Origin: Bemisia tabaci
Taxonomy: Eukaryota > Arthropoda > Insecta > Hemiptera > Aleyrodidae
Assembly (NCBI RefSeq): GCF_918797505.1
Contig: NC_092795.1
Location: 18,773,131-18,837,130, forward strand
Length of the DNA stretch: 64,000 nucleotides
Reading direction: 5' to 3'
In this document: positions 1 through 10,225 of the stretch, in pieces
Layout of the letters: the number at the start of each line of letters is the position of its first letter
How positions within the stretch are numbered: the first letter of the stretch is position 1
The notes under the pieces: model-generated
Database searches by the model: none
What the model was told of the DNA's origin: nothing
The model's input: only the letters and a program-made list of their open reading frames with translations
Made by a program: the position numbers and the translations under genes

Positions 1-497
1 TGGAGATGTCGCATGTGTGAGGGATTTGCGATTTGACTGTTGTTTCTTACGTAAAAGTTCGCGAGAAATACGATGGTTCCACTGGTTTTCTCTGAAATCA
101 TCTCCCAAGCTCAAAAAAAGCTCTCAAAGCGAGGCCAAAATGGAGGGGTTATCCCACCCTACCCTTAGAGTCCACCTCTACATCAAAACAAACTCCCCAT
201 GCAAAGATAGGGAAGAAATACATTGACAGGGCTGCCACTTCATTTGGGGACTCCAAAACTGAAAACACGGCAACCCTGTCGATGTATTTGCTCCCTATCT
301 TTGCATGGAGAGATTGTTTTGATGTAGAGGTGTGCTCTCAGGGTAGGGTGAATATCCCCTCCATTTCGGCCTCAACTTGAGAGCTTTTTTTGAGCTTGGG
401 AGTTGATTTCAGAGAAAACCACCATCGTGTTTCTCGCAAACTTTTACATAAGAATCAATGGTCAAATCGCAAATCCCTCACACATGCAACATCTCCA
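1..497. repeat. Fold-back MITE, copy 1 (FB family)
   Basis: The two halves are inverted copies of each other, about 225 bp per arm. The left arm starts TGGAGATG at base 1 and the right arm ends CATCTCCA near 497, with a short AT-poor centre at about 235-285. A second copy of the same element lies at 38713-39219. The left boundary may be cut by the window edge. It lies directly downstream of the most 3' exon of the minus-strand gene, so any 3' UTR running on from that exon would enter this hairpin. Confidence 0.85.
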
Positions 498-555
498 TTC
501 GGTTACTATAGCCGAGTTCGAGTCCAGGTCCGTCACCTCCGAGAAGAAGGAGCGA

Positions 556-864
556 TCAGAATTTGGAGGGTGCGTTCGATGGTGGCTTTGGTTTGAATAA
601 AAGGAGGATTACCGTAGTTTGCGACTCGTTCCAGATGCTGTCGCTGTGGTCTTTAAGTGAGTCGCTGGAGACGAATGGTGATGAGGCTTTTAATCCGCCG
701 GTGACCCCGCTCCCGGTCGCCGCCGGGGACAATTTATCAGGCTCCATCTCCAGCTCCAGCTCCTCCAACCGCTCTCGGTCCCCGGACGAGACCTCCCGCT
801 TCATGAATAGCCCGCCGTAAATCAAATTCTCGTGGAACTCCTCTTCCAGCGAGTCCGCCATCAT
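556..864 (-). CDS. Exon 9 in this window of an unrecognised large gene (last or internal exon)
   Basis: The acceptor TTGATTGCAG precedes base 864. The exon enters in phase 0, matching the phase-0 exit of the exon at 8895-9252. It encodes MMADSLEEEFHENLIYGG and onward, then an acidic Glu/Leu-rich stretch, then Ser-rich sequence ending near IWNESQTT. Two 3' ends are possible. The frame runs to TGA at 556-558, giving 102 residues and the tail SNAPSKF. Alternatively a weak donor GTAATC at 612-607 ends the exon at 613 after 84 codons, again in phase 0. I see no AATAAA or ATTAAA on the minus strand between 555 and 1, which slightly favours an internal exon with more gene beyond the window. The two ATGs at its start are internal codons, because the acceptor and phase continue from upstream. 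No family recognised. Confidence 0.75.
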   Translation of the reverse strand: MMADSLEEEFHENLIYGGLFMKREVSSGDRERLEELELEMEPDKLSPAATGSGVTGGLKASSPFVSSDSLKDHSDSIWNESQTTVILLLFKPKPPSNAPSKF

Positions 865-884
865 CTGCAATCAACCCAAAGCTC

Positions 885-1740
885 ATAATTGTCGTTTTCG
901 GCGGGCCCATTGTAAAACCATTAAAAAGACACTGCAATCAAACGGGAAATTAATTGAGAAAGATCTACTATTCTGCTGCATGCAACTGATCCGGCGTCGT
1001 GGGTGAACATTTTGCATACGCCAAAAGTAGAGGGCGCGTTGTCGTCTGCGATATACGTTACGCTCATAATGAATTTTCGTTTTTGGAGTGCTATCGTAAA
1101 ACCATTAAGAAAATTACCAAAATCAAACGGAAATTAATTGAGAAAGATTTCCAGGTTCTCTTATTCTGCTGCATGCAACTATTCCGGCTTCGTGGATGAA
1201 TATTTTGCATACGTAAAAAGTAGAAGGCGCATTGTTGTGTGCGATTAACGTTACGCTCATAATGAATTTTCGTTTTTGGAGTACTATTGTAAACCCATTA
1301 AAAAGATTACAATCAAACGGGAATTAATTAAGAAAGATTTCCAAGTTCTCGTATTCTACAGCAAGCAACTATTCGCACTCGATGGATCACCATTTTGCAT
1401 ACACAAAATAATTGAAGGCGTCTTTAGCCAATGAACTCATAAGTGCAGGTTTGACTGCATGCTATTATTCGGGCTTCATGTATGACCATTTTGCATAAAC
1501 AAAAAGGAGAAGGCGTTCTGCCGTCTGCGATGAACGTTACGCTCATAATGAATCGTCGTTTTTGGCGTATTCCCATTGTAAAGTCATTTAAGAAGGCCAT
1601 CACAATCAGACGAAAGTGAATTCAGAAAGGTTTCCAAGTTCTACTATGCTCCTGCGTTCGGGCTTCATGGATTATCATTTTGCATACACGAAAAATGGAA
1701 GGCGCCCTGTCGTCTGCGATCAAGGTGACCCTCATAATTG
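885..1740. repeat. Tandem array of ~190-bp units in intron 8
   Basis: Degenerate direct repeats share the landmarks GCATGCAACT, CATTTTGCATAC, AACGTTACGCTCATAAT and AAACGGGAATTAATT. The GCATGCAACT-type landmark falls near 978, 1171, 1361, 1456 and 1651, so the period is about 190 bp with one half-length unit. The array begins about 20 bp from the splice acceptor of the exon at 556-864. A half unit also appears at about 2349-2445. Confidence 0.8.
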
Positions 1741-1900
1741 GACCGCGTTGAGCAGAAAGAAGGTGAGTCACATCAGTCATTGCTAAATTTCACCGAACAG
1801 TTTCTTTTTTTCCAGGAGAACGTTTGTGCGGATTCTTTTTGAACTTTCAGAAAATTTTCTTCACATCACAAAGGAGAGAAAATCCTCTGTCATATTCAAA
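1739..1900. repeat. R3 inverted-repeat MITE, left part only
   Basis: Starts TGGACCGCGTTGAGCAGAAA and continues with the R3-type interior (lost GTTTGTGCGGATTC landmark present near 1823). The matching right end is missing, so this copy is truncated. Fuller copies are at 30919-31170, 48951-49195 and 54634-54884. Confidence 0.65.
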
Positions 1901-1998
1901 AGAATCTACACTAGTGTTCTGCCTAAGCGAGAGAACATAAATCATCCCAAGAATATTGCTGAATATCTATCAAATAAAAAATATAACACGGAAGGATC

Positions 1999-2263
1999 TT
2001 ATATCGACGGTGAAACTACCAAACCACGTATCTCGTTTGCGGTGTTTAAAAATCTACGCTCACATTTTATTTTTTTGAAGTAGACCAAATCAATATCATT
2101 CCTTGAAATTTTCACGGAATTTTCTTCGCACAAAGAGGAAAAATCACAGAAATTTTCAAGACTGGATGTTAAGTAGTTTTTCATTTAAAAAATAAAGTAT
2201 GACAGGAAGTCTGCGACGTCGCAAACCGAGATACGTGGTTTGGTAGTTTCACCGTCGATATAA
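1999..2263. repeat. Small MITE with ~40-bp terminal inverted repeats
   Basis: The left end (TTATATCGACGGTGAAACTA) and right end (reverse complement ending CGTCGATATAA) pair over about 40 bp, including ACCAAACCACGTATCTCG. The interior has no coding sequence. It is the only copy in this window. Confidence 0.8.
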
Positions 2264-2348
2264 CGTCTAATGGTTAGGCTGAATTTGGTAAAGACCGTCC
2301 GTTTATTGTATGAAAAGCGCTCGATTGCAAGAGTTGTAGTGGATGCAA

Positions 2349-2445
2349 CTATTTGCACTCGATGGATGACCATATTGCATACACAAAATAATGGAAGATG
2401 CATACGCTTTGCCTCTCAGCCAACGAACTCAAAAGTGCAAGTTTG
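2349..2445. repeat. Isolated unit of the ~190-bp array
   Basis: Matches 1363-1455 (CACTCGATGGATGACC, TTGCATACACAAAATAATGGA and an AAAGTGCAAGTTTG-type end), separated from the main array by about 600 bp containing the R3 fragment and the small MITE. This suggests later insertions split or copied the array. Confidence 0.6.
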
Positions 2446-3294
2446 GTATAAACACCTGATGCAACATGCAATTACTCCAGCTCAAAGGGGGACTTTTTCT
2501 TTGCTGCTAGCTGACGATGTGGCAAATGTTTTTGCTCGCTGAAATTAACTTCATTATCACCGTCATCGGGTCGTTAGTTCTCTTCGTATAAAAAAAGAGA
2601 AACACAACGCGTTCACGACAAAGAATTTTCCGGACGCACGATCATGGCGTGTTTTTTTAGCTTCCTAACGCTTGAGAAGAGTGAACAAAAAGCGATTAAT
2701 ATATTTAACTAAACTGGATCAAGACCAAAAAACTTTACTTAATCCCAACTGTTTACTTTGACATTAACCATATGCATTTCTAAAATTTTCTGGTTTCTGG
2801 ATCGGAAAATGATGTTTGCTACCATACACCAGTTTCCCAGAAAATCCATACTTTTGAGAGAAATTTCGGCCTCAAAGTACAAAATTGGACTTTGTTTTTC
2901 AAACGACGAATTGTTCCTCCAAATCCATTTCACTCATTTTGTCAAAAAGGACGTACGTGATCAGGAGTTATATTGCTTAATAAACCTATAATTTGTTGCT
3001 CCCTGCACCAAAATCATTAACTCCCCGAGTGAAGGAAAAATGTCCGTATCCTCGCTATTTTAAATCCTGGCCGAGAATACAAGCCACATGAATATGTGTA
3101 AAACGTCTTGTTAGACCACAAATCTCGATGAAAAAATATAGGAAACAGAACAAAACTATCATCTATTCCCATCCCTCGGGTCCATGAGATCGCATGATTA
3201 AACTTCGCCATTACCATTTGAGAATTACGGTTGGCGAATAAAATACCAAAACCGAGATGAAAAGCCACAAAGAGCTGAGAAAAAAAAGGAAAAG

Positions 3295-3317
3295 CGAGAG
3301 AGAGAGAGAGAGAGAGA
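3295..3317. repeat. (GA)n microsatellite
   Basis: About eleven GA dinucleotides in a row. Confidence 0.9.
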
Positions 3318-4126
3318 AAAAACTACACGAAGAATAAATCTGATCCTCTTCACGATCCCCAATGGTTTGCCGACAGATTGCTGCATAACTACGTCAAACA
3401 ATAGACTAGAGTTTCAAGGGGTTAAAGAGTAGGGAATCAATAAATCAACCAACTTTTATCATTACGAATGCATAATTGGCGCACTGTGTATTCAAATAAT
3501 ATGCAGCGCACGGTTCATCTCCGTACAAAACAACGTTGCCATATTTTTGGGAAGTCTATAGTTTTAACAGAGCTTTTACATCCATCAATGGTGTGCTATG
3601 TTTAGCTTAGACTTTGACCTGAATCCCCACTATCAAAGACAAAGTACTTTACGATAGCTTCAAATGGATTATTTCCTCGAGTGATTTGAATGATTATTCT
3701 GCGAATTTCATTTATTTTTTTCCCTTCGAATTCGAGTTTCTTTTTTATTCATTGGTTTATGAAAGTCTTTCGATTAAAATTATTCATTTCTTCAGTTGCG
3801 CTTTTATCACAAATTTCTTTAGTCAGAGTTAGTGTGATAAGTTTTCCAAGTTCTTGGGATGTTTACAAAAAGGGCTGCTTTTTTATTGCTGTGCTTTTCA
3901 TTGTTTATTCCAATGATTTAAAGTGCTGTCAGGAGAGTTAAACGCAAATTCAGTATGTTTTACCAGACCACCAGACCAACAAAGAATCCTTTGAAAATTG
4001 CAGGAAATCGTTACGTAACACTCAGCAGAACATAGTAATTGTAACGTTGCGAGACGCTGAGTGTTATATGATTGAAGAACAACCCCTAGTGTCGCTCTAT
4101 GACTTAAAGCGAGCCTTGGCTTAGAT

Positions 4127-4399
4127 GGCTGATTATATAATCTATAGACAAAGCTATAGACAGGGAAGACAAAGGTAAAGTGGAGTGATCCTACCAGGAG
4201 GGGGGTGTGGTTGTAATGGATAAATATCCGTTAGGTAATAGACTAACTGACGTCAACCCAGAATGGACCTATAATTAGTCAATTATTTCCCCCCATTAGT
4301 CTACAAGAACCACTCGTTTCAACTAATTAGATCACTCCATTTTCCCTCTGCCATCTTTACCTATCGTTTTGTCTATGGAATTCAATAAACAGTCCGCTG
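4127..4399. repeat. R14 fold-back MITE
   Basis: The left part carries TAGACAAAGCTATAGACAGG and GTGGAGTGATCCTA. The right part carries their complements GATCACTCCATTTTCC and GTTTTGTCTATGG. The ends are GGCTGATTA and its degraded complement. Related copies are at 26617-26880 (full) and 7600-7734 (right half). Confidence 0.75.
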
Positions 4400-5287
4400 T
4401 ATATCTGTCGTCTCTGAATGTAATTGCAACTCCACGTCTAACTATGGCGTAAATTACCGAGATTCTTCAATTAAAAATCTATACCTTGAATTTTTCGCTC
4501 AAGCTTAAGAAACTTTGGCCTAGCAAACCAATCTCCATTTGTAGCAGATCACAAAGTCAATTTTAATTGTCAATTACTGCATGACGTAACGAAAAAACTA
4601 GTCAAAGAACTAAGGAACGGTCAAGAATGACGAAACCCACGTGGAATGCTCAAATATGGGCGAGGTATCTCGACAAAAACTCAAAGGACCATTCTCGTTT
4701 CTTGCATTCAAGCGGCTCATTTACGAAACGCTGCCTCGCAAAGGAAAAACCATGCAAATCCAATGGAGACCCTACGACAGGAGGGTGGTTTTCGCTTAGC
4801 ATTGCAGCGCCATCTCCCGTCTTCGGTGAAAACCAGCCCGTTGCATACAACTGCATCCGTTAAGTTGCGCTGAAAAGAGCGGGGAACAAAGCGAGGACGA
4901 GTTGAGTCGTGTCACGAATGAATACACGAGAGACAAGAGCGCGGAAAAGAAAACGCTTTGTTCAAATGAGATGAACGCATCGGGCTCTCCCTCTCATTTC
5001 CATTTTTCCTCGCTGATACGCATCTTTGACGCAATCGTTGGAGAAGTTCGCGTCATCAAAGGGGTTGGAACGTGAAACGACCGGGGACATTACGTCGCTC
5101 GTCTGGCGTAAGGGCCATCTCCGAGTGAACCCCGGAAGTCATAGAAATGTATGCAAAATAAGACTCACGTGGAAATCAAGATATCAGAGAATTTGAATTT
5201 TCCCAGGGAGGAACGTAACTCCATTATAAGGTTGCAAAATCGACGTGAATGATCACATTTTTTCAAGAGAGAAAAGACAGCAATTCT

Positions 5288-5532
5288 ACCGTGCTAAGGA
5301 AGAACGCCGTATGAACATTCGAGAAATGCCAAATTTTCCTTGATAAAATATGTATTTTTGACGCAATTTAAGCATATTTTCCCTTGAGATTTTCAGATAT
5401 TTTGATTAAATTGCGTACGAAATTGTCTGAAAATTTTGTGGGAAAAATATTTACAATTTTCCCTGTAATTCTGCTATTATCGAAGGAAAGGCAACGTCTG
5501 AAGGCTCACACGGCCTTTTTCCTTAGCACGGT
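5288..5532. repeat. R1 MITE copy
   Basis: Ends are CCGTGCTAAGGAAGAACGCC and its complement, followed inward by GTATGAACATTCGAG and GCCAAATTTTCC on the left and CAACGTCTGAAGGCTCA on the right. About 245 bp with an AT-rich interior and no coding sequence. R1 is the commonest family here: full copies at about 6215, 10542, 13105, 18451, 21781 and 34275, plus fragments at 27477, 51342 and 63811. Confidence 0.85.
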
Positions 5533-6214
5533 AGGGATTGTCGGTCCTTCCACCGTACTTAAATATAATTAGGATGGGTCTCGCCTGCACTTAAGTCCGG
5601 CTAAGCACTTCTGATTGGCCGGTGGTGCGGTTTGGACTCATCGATGGATGTTGCACTTTGTGTGAAAGAGCCGACAAAATTCGGCCCCAGAATTTCTGCC
5701 CAAAATTTGTTTGATTTTTCCACACAATCGAAAGAAAATTCAGTGAAATTTTGAGTTTAAAATGACGAGCAGTTTTCTTAAAAAGGTTTGATTTGTGAGT
5801 GTAAAATTTACAACGTCGAAATTCCGTTACGCTCTTTTTATTCGGGACTGATGAATGATACAGGGAACGTCCGATTTGGAGTGGAGGATCTCGCAACCTG
5901 TAATCCCCTATAATCGACCTTACCTGGGGATCGGAGCTTCCCGCCAAAGTTGGTGCCTGCAACTTGGACGAGGATTCCCGGAAACTTTCCCATTTGGTTT
6001 TCAAAGTGTGAGTGACTGAGTGATCATTGTGCTCGTGTATATTTACGATGCGAGCGCGTCTGTTTCATCGATGTTTCTCTGGGAAGTGAACTGCAGGAAA
6101 TTCTCCGAAAGATACCCGTTCCCACAATTGGGGCCCCACCTCCAACGCAGCGCTTTTGGAGGTTGGGGAGAATAGGATCCCGAACATTTTTCATACAAAT
6201 ACGATGTCTAATCG

Positions 6215-6460
6215 GCCGTGCTAAGGAAAAACCCCGTGCGAACATTCAAGGGTTATCAAATTTCGTTCGATGAAGTTTTTAATTTGAGGAAAAGTTTGCA
6301 CATTTTTCCTTGAAATTTTCAGGAACTTTAAGTGAAATTGCGAACACAATAATCCGAAAATTTGGAAGAAAAATATTTACGAATTTTCCAAAGACTTCGT
6401 GATTTACCAAAAGGAAATTTGGCAACGCCTGTAGATCCACACGACGTTTTTCCTCCTGTA
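6215..6460. repeat. R1 MITE copy, degraded right end
   Basis: The left end CCGTGCTAAGGAAAAACCCC is clear. The right end, near ACGACGTTTTTCCTCC, has lost the terminal GCACGG. The interior aligns with other R1 copies (GAACATTCAAGGG, AATTTGGCAACGCC). Confidence 0.8.
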
Positions 6461-7599
6461 TTCATTCAGTATAAAACGCCTTGATAGGATACAAATATTA
6501 ATGTCCAGTAGATGTCCTTGTTGCGTGCAAAAAAATGAAGGGGTTTTGATTTTCCGTGTGCGCGGCTTTGAGTTAGAATACGATATGAGAGGTTGGACTT
6601 TATTTAATTCATTTGAAAAATACGAAATGCTTTATTTAAAAAAAAAAACGACCAACTTATCAAAACAAAATAAATAATAAAATAGAATAAACAAAAGGCA
6701 CCGTAACCAAATGAATAACACTTTTCATCGTCCATAATCAAAAGTTCGCTGAGAACATCACGTCTGAGGTTATTAGGATCATTGTCTTTTTATCAGTGTT
6801 TCTAAATATGGAAATTCTTCCAATATTATGATCGATTAAGGATTAAAAAATAAATAAGTAGCTGTTTCTGTTACTTTAATAACTTTATGAAAAAGAATCT
6901 GAAAACAAAAATATATCTTCCATACATGTTGAACAAGAAAATTAAGAAATGTCATAGTATACCGGGATGATCGTGATTTTCCAGTTAAGAAAACGTAGTT
7001 CTGAGAAAAAGATATGTAACATTCTACTCTGTGATGTTCAGAACTCGAAAATGCCGAATTACAGTGCGATTTTACGCCCTGTACTGGCACAAAAATAAAC
7101 TAAACCGCCGGCATTTAAATCTTAAGGACACTCGAGAAAGTTTTCCGCTGACATCTAAAAGTCCGATTTTTTTATTCACCCCGACCGAGTTGCTCTGCTG
7201 AAAACTTTGCCTTTGTAAACTGAGGTCTCCTTCCTCGTGGACGGTCATAAATATTAAAAATAAATAAAAACTTCTAAAACGAGGAAAAATACAGGGAAAA
7301 ACATGAAACGTATTTTATCGAGAGACAATATTTTTTGAGACCCCGCACTAACGATCTAAGCCAAGTAATTGGGTGAGTTTAAAGTCAAAATCGGAGGTCA
7401 ACATTGTTTATCGCCTGATGACGATTGATGTGCAGATGAGCAACTCAATGAGCAGAACATTTGCCGTGATGACTGAAGACTGTCAATGTGAGCACTTCTT
7501 CAGGCGAGTTCTTCCAAATTAGGTTAAGATTGCCTCCAATGGGTCTATTAGGCTGGCCCCAAAATCATGGTTTGATTATTTCAGATTGTCTACCAGATA

Positions 7600-7734
7600 A
7601 AAATAGCCGGATACGACACCATCATTTTCCACCTTAGTCTATAACAACCACTCATTTCAACCAACAGGATCGCCCCACACTCCTTATGTCTTCTTTGTCT
7701 ATCACTCCTGGCTGTCAATTCCAACAATCAGCCC
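7600..7734. repeat. R14 MITE, right half
   Basis: Matches the right half of 26617-26880 (CACCTTAGTCTATAACAACC, TTTCAACCAACAGGATCG, ending CAACAATCAGCCC). The left half is not recognisable upstream. Confidence 0.7.
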
Positions 7735-7752
7735 GGAGGATTTCTTCAATAT

Positions 7753-8006
7753 TTGAGGGGCTTGAAGGACAAGGCGCACAAGAGAAGTTCTCGGTATTTC
7801 GAGGTATACATGTATGAAGTTTCGAAATTATATGGATCCTTATGGCGGAAAGAAAGTTCAAACTGACTTTTTAATGCTTAAAAATTGGAATTAGGGAGCG
7901 AACCTTTCCCAGAATACCTATGCCTTAAGGCTGGTTTTACTTGAACTCATTAAAACCTCAATTTTTTCAAAAACTGCACTTATGCGCTTTGTCCTCCAAG
8001 CCCCTC
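7753..8006. repeat. R5 inverted-repeat element, copy 1
   Basis: Ends are TGAGGGGCTTGAAGGACAAG and its complement CTTTGTCCTCCAAGCCCCTC. The interior includes AAGTTCAAACTGACTTTTTA and GGTTTTACTTGAA. Other copies are at 8426-8625 (partial), 17545-17816 and 48006-48535 (interrupted). The first ~60 bp differ from copy 3, so the family is heterogeneous on one side. Confidence 0.8.
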
Positions 8007-8018
8007 GTTTCGTCTCTA

Positions 8019-8423
8019 CACGGAGAAAAAAACTTCGTGCGTGGGACCCGAAGTTTAGGTCATATGGATCTCTGAAGTTTTCGGATTGAGCATCTGAACA
8101 CTTTACGTCCAGCTGCTGAGGTTTGGATCACACATCTGAAACTTCAGTTCTTACATCTGAAGTACTTTGGTTTTCTTATCCGAAAAACTTCGGTTCTCAC
8201 ATCCGGAAAACTTCGGTTCTCACATCCGGAAAACTTCGGTTCTCACATCCAGAAAACTTCGGTTCTCACATCTGAAGTACTTCAGATGTAAGAGCTGAAG
8301 TTTCAGATGTGTGATCCGAACCTCGACAGCTGGACCTGAAGTGTTCAGATGCTCAATCCGAAAACTTCAGAGATCCATATGACCTAAACTTCGGGTTCCA
8401 TGCACGAAGTTTTTTTCTCCGTG
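8019..8423. repeat. 405-bp palindromic MITE with central 23-bp tandem repeats, TA-flanked
   Basis: Begins CACGGAGAAAAAAACTTCGT and ends with the complement, ACGAAGTTTTTTTCTCCGTG, with TA on both sides (8017-8018 and 8424-8425). The arms pair over about 150 bp. The centre (about 8185-8270) holds nearly four copies of a 23-bp unit around CTTCGGTTCTCACATCCGG. The TA flank is what Tc1/mariner-type insertion leaves. It separates two R5 segments. Confidence 0.85.
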
Positions 8424-8425
8424 TA

Positions 8426-8625
8426 CATGTATGAAGTTTTGAAATTATATGGATCCTCGTGGCGGAAAGGAAGTTCAAACTGACTTTTTAATGCTTAAAA
8501 ATTGGAATTTGGGAGCGAATCTTTCTCAGAGTACGCATTGAGGCTGGTTTTACTTGAAATAATTAAAATCTCAATTTTTTCAAAAACTGCACTTCTGCAT
8601 GCGCTTTGTCCTCCAAGCCCCTCAT
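8426..8625. repeat. R5 element, copy 2 (right part)
   Basis: Closely repeats 7815-8006 in the same orientation, starting near CATGTATGAAGTTTTGAAAT and ending GTCCTCCAAGCCCCTCA. Together with copy 1 it brackets the TA-flanked palindrome, which suggests the palindrome landed in an already duplicated R5 stretch. Confidence 0.8.
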
Positions 8626-8627
8626 TT

Positions 8628-8855
8628 CGCTGGAAAAAAAACCACATTGGATCTAGAGTCCAGACTCTTAAAAACACCGACAAGAAAAAATACTCTTGAT
8701 TCAATCAGATTTAAGCTTAAATCAAGAACCAAGCCTCTTAATTTGAGCGGATTTCCTTTTGATTTAAGCTTAAATCTGATTGAATCAAGAGTCCTTTTTC
8801 TTGTCATGTTTTCAAGAGTCTGGACTCTAGATCTAATGTGGTTTTTTTTCCAGTG
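8628..8855. repeat. R4 MITE, 39 bp inside the donor of the exon at 8895-9252
   Basis: Starts CGCTGGAAAAAAAACCACAT and ends with the complement closing on CCAGTG. The arms share GATCTAGAGTCCAGACTC. Internal palindromic blocks contain GATTTAAGCTTAAATC. Two other copies, at 25554-25837 and 38071-38318, are about 90% alike by eye. The minus strand is open across this element in the exon's frame, so an unspliced transcript would be translated through it. Confidence 0.9.
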
Positions 8856-8894
8856 TTCGTCTCTAATCCAATGATAGTCCAATGAGTGACTCAC

Positions 8895-9252
8895 GAGTCT
8901 TTTGGTCGGGGCGGAGGAGACGGACTGATCCTGATCCAGATTGGAGCTGTTGGACGGCGACGTCTCCAGCTTGTGGGCGACCTCCTCGAGGACCCGATCC
9001 GGGCCGAGTCGGGATCCGACCCCGGTTTCCGGCTCCAGCTCGGGGTCCGTTTCCGTTTCCGTCTCGGTCTCCTCGTAGCGGAACTCCCCGTCGGACATGG
9101 TCGTCTCCCGCTCGGGCTTGCTCGGCTTCTCCCCGAGGATCTGTCCCTCCGACAGGGTCTTCTCCAGCCCGCGCCGCCTCCGCGTCTCCTGCGGCTCGAA
9201 GTCGATGAAGATCTCCGGCCCCATCGTGTCGTCGTCCATCGTGTAAGGTGAC
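8895..9252 (-). CDS. Exon 8 in this window: acidic, Ser/Glu-rich segment of the unrecognised gene
   Basis: This 358-bp exon has acceptor CTTTCCAG before 9252 and a strong donor GTGAGT after 8895. Its first base completes a Lys codon split with the exon at 10226-10398, then 119 codons follow: SPYTMDDDTMGPEIFIDFEP, a basic patch (ETRRRRGLEK), a KTLSEGQ site, EKPSKPERET, MSDGEFRYE, the acidic run ETETETETDPELEPET, and a Ser/Asn/Gln-rich end closing TKRL. The segment is probably disordered; no fold is visible. GC is much higher than the flanks. The Met in YTMDDD is a tempting start but is internal, because the upstream acceptor and split codon fit the preceding exon. The frame stays open past the donor into a MITE. 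No family recognised. Confidence 0.9.
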
Positions 9253-9293
9253 CTGGAAAGAAGGAAAATCGTCCGTATTGTAGTATCTGGTTA

Positions 9294-9832
9294 CACGGGA
9301 AAAAAGTATCACAATCCCAACTATACTTTTAGCTGATTTTGGTTGATAGATATGGACGTATTGTCTGTCAAACAGAACTAAGCGTCAATTTGAGTCCTGT
9401 TGAGAATTTGAAAATCCGGATAGCGCGTTCTGTCAAAGGAACTAAGCGCATGGAAAATATGCGATATAGACGAACGACATGACCCGTACCGCCGAACAAG
9501 ACCCTCTATTTCCCATGGCCACGTATGGCATGCGGTTAGGATCGCAGGAGTTTGCAATCAGAAACCTACGTCCATATCAGTCCGTGATAGAAACGTCATC
9601 GGATAAGCCAAAGGTATGGTTAAGTCAGCTGAAAGTGTTGATCAAAGGCACCAGCTAGAGGTATGGTTGACCATACCTCTTGCTGGTGCCCTCACATTCA
9701 GCATGAGTGTGGTTGGATTAACTATACCACTGGCTGGTGCCCTTACACTTCTAGATAGTGCAACTACTCTTATGGCTGGCGCCAAAATCAGCTTGAAGTA
9801 TAGTTGAGATTGTGATACTTTTTTTTTCAGTG
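9294..9832. repeat. 539-bp MITE, TA-flanked, with a second element inside
   Basis: Starts CACGGGAAAAAAGTATCACA and ends with the complement closing TTTTTTTTTCAGTG. The terminal repeats pair over about 49 bp, reaching AGCTGATTTTGG. TA lies on both sides (9292-9293 and 9833-9834). A second inverted-repeat element occupies about 9353-9575 (TGGACGTATTGTCTGTCAAA to TACGTCCA), the same family as 50807-51026. The right portion also has internal repeats around CACCAGCTAGAGGTATGGTT. Confidence 0.85.
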
Positions 9833-9890
9833 TACGATTTTTCATGTACTTTTTTGCTGGTTTAAGGGTATATATCTGTCCTGTCCAGGC

Positions 9891-9965
9891 AATAAGTCAA
9901 ATCAGGCATTTTATCAAATACCTAGGCAGATAGTTACATTTGGACAGCTCACCAAATTTTGAAAA
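9891..9965. repeat. Fragment of the R16 element
   Basis: Carries AAGTCAAATCAGGCATTTTA, CCTAGGCAGATAGT and CACCAAATTTTG, which match the left end of 52978-53410. No matching right end was seen nearby. Confidence 0.65.
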
Positions 9966-10225
9966 TGTACGGGGAATGGCTCACAAGTTTTCAATGTCTC
10001 AGGAAAAATGATGACTCGACAAATCTACGAACCTGTCCTCATTCCTCCTCTATTTCTTATAAATTAAGAGAGAGGAAAAAGTTTGAGCTCATGACAGATA
10101 TTTCAAAGAAACAAGACCGCACTTATTCGACAAGTAGGTCAGTATGTTAAGATACAAAGAACTGGACAGTTTGACGTTGAATAGTCATATCAAGGGTTAA
10201 CGCTTGCTTTTCCTTTGAAACTTAC

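Larger units (their letters stand above)
865..8894 (-). other. Intron 8 (8,030 bp), repeat-filled
   Basis: Bounded by the donor GTGAGT at 8894-8889 and the acceptor ending at 865. It holds a ~190-bp tandem array, a partial R3 element, one small MITE, two R1 elements, R14 copies and a block of adjacent and nested elements at 7753-8855. In 2450-4120, 4400-5285, 5535-6210 and 6465-7600 I see only AT-rich unique-looking sequence, with no ORF that resembles a protein and no splice-consistent exon. Confidence 0.8.
9253..10225 (-). other. Intron 7 (973 bp)
   Basis: The shortest intron in the window. More than half of it is the MITE at 9294-9832 with an element nested in it, plus a fragment of the 52978-53410 family at about 9891-9965. 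The rest is AT-rich with nothing recognisable. Confidence 0.85.

Noticed and set aside
9228..9239. Met of YTMDDD as a translation start
   Set aside because: An acceptor lies just upstream and the preceding exon supplies the missing two bases of a Lys codon, so this Met is internal.
8863..9312. Arg/Gly-rich frames overlapping the exon at 8895-9252 on both strands
   Set aside because: Shadows of a GC-rich exon. Only the DDDTMGPE frame matches the split codon with the preceding exon.
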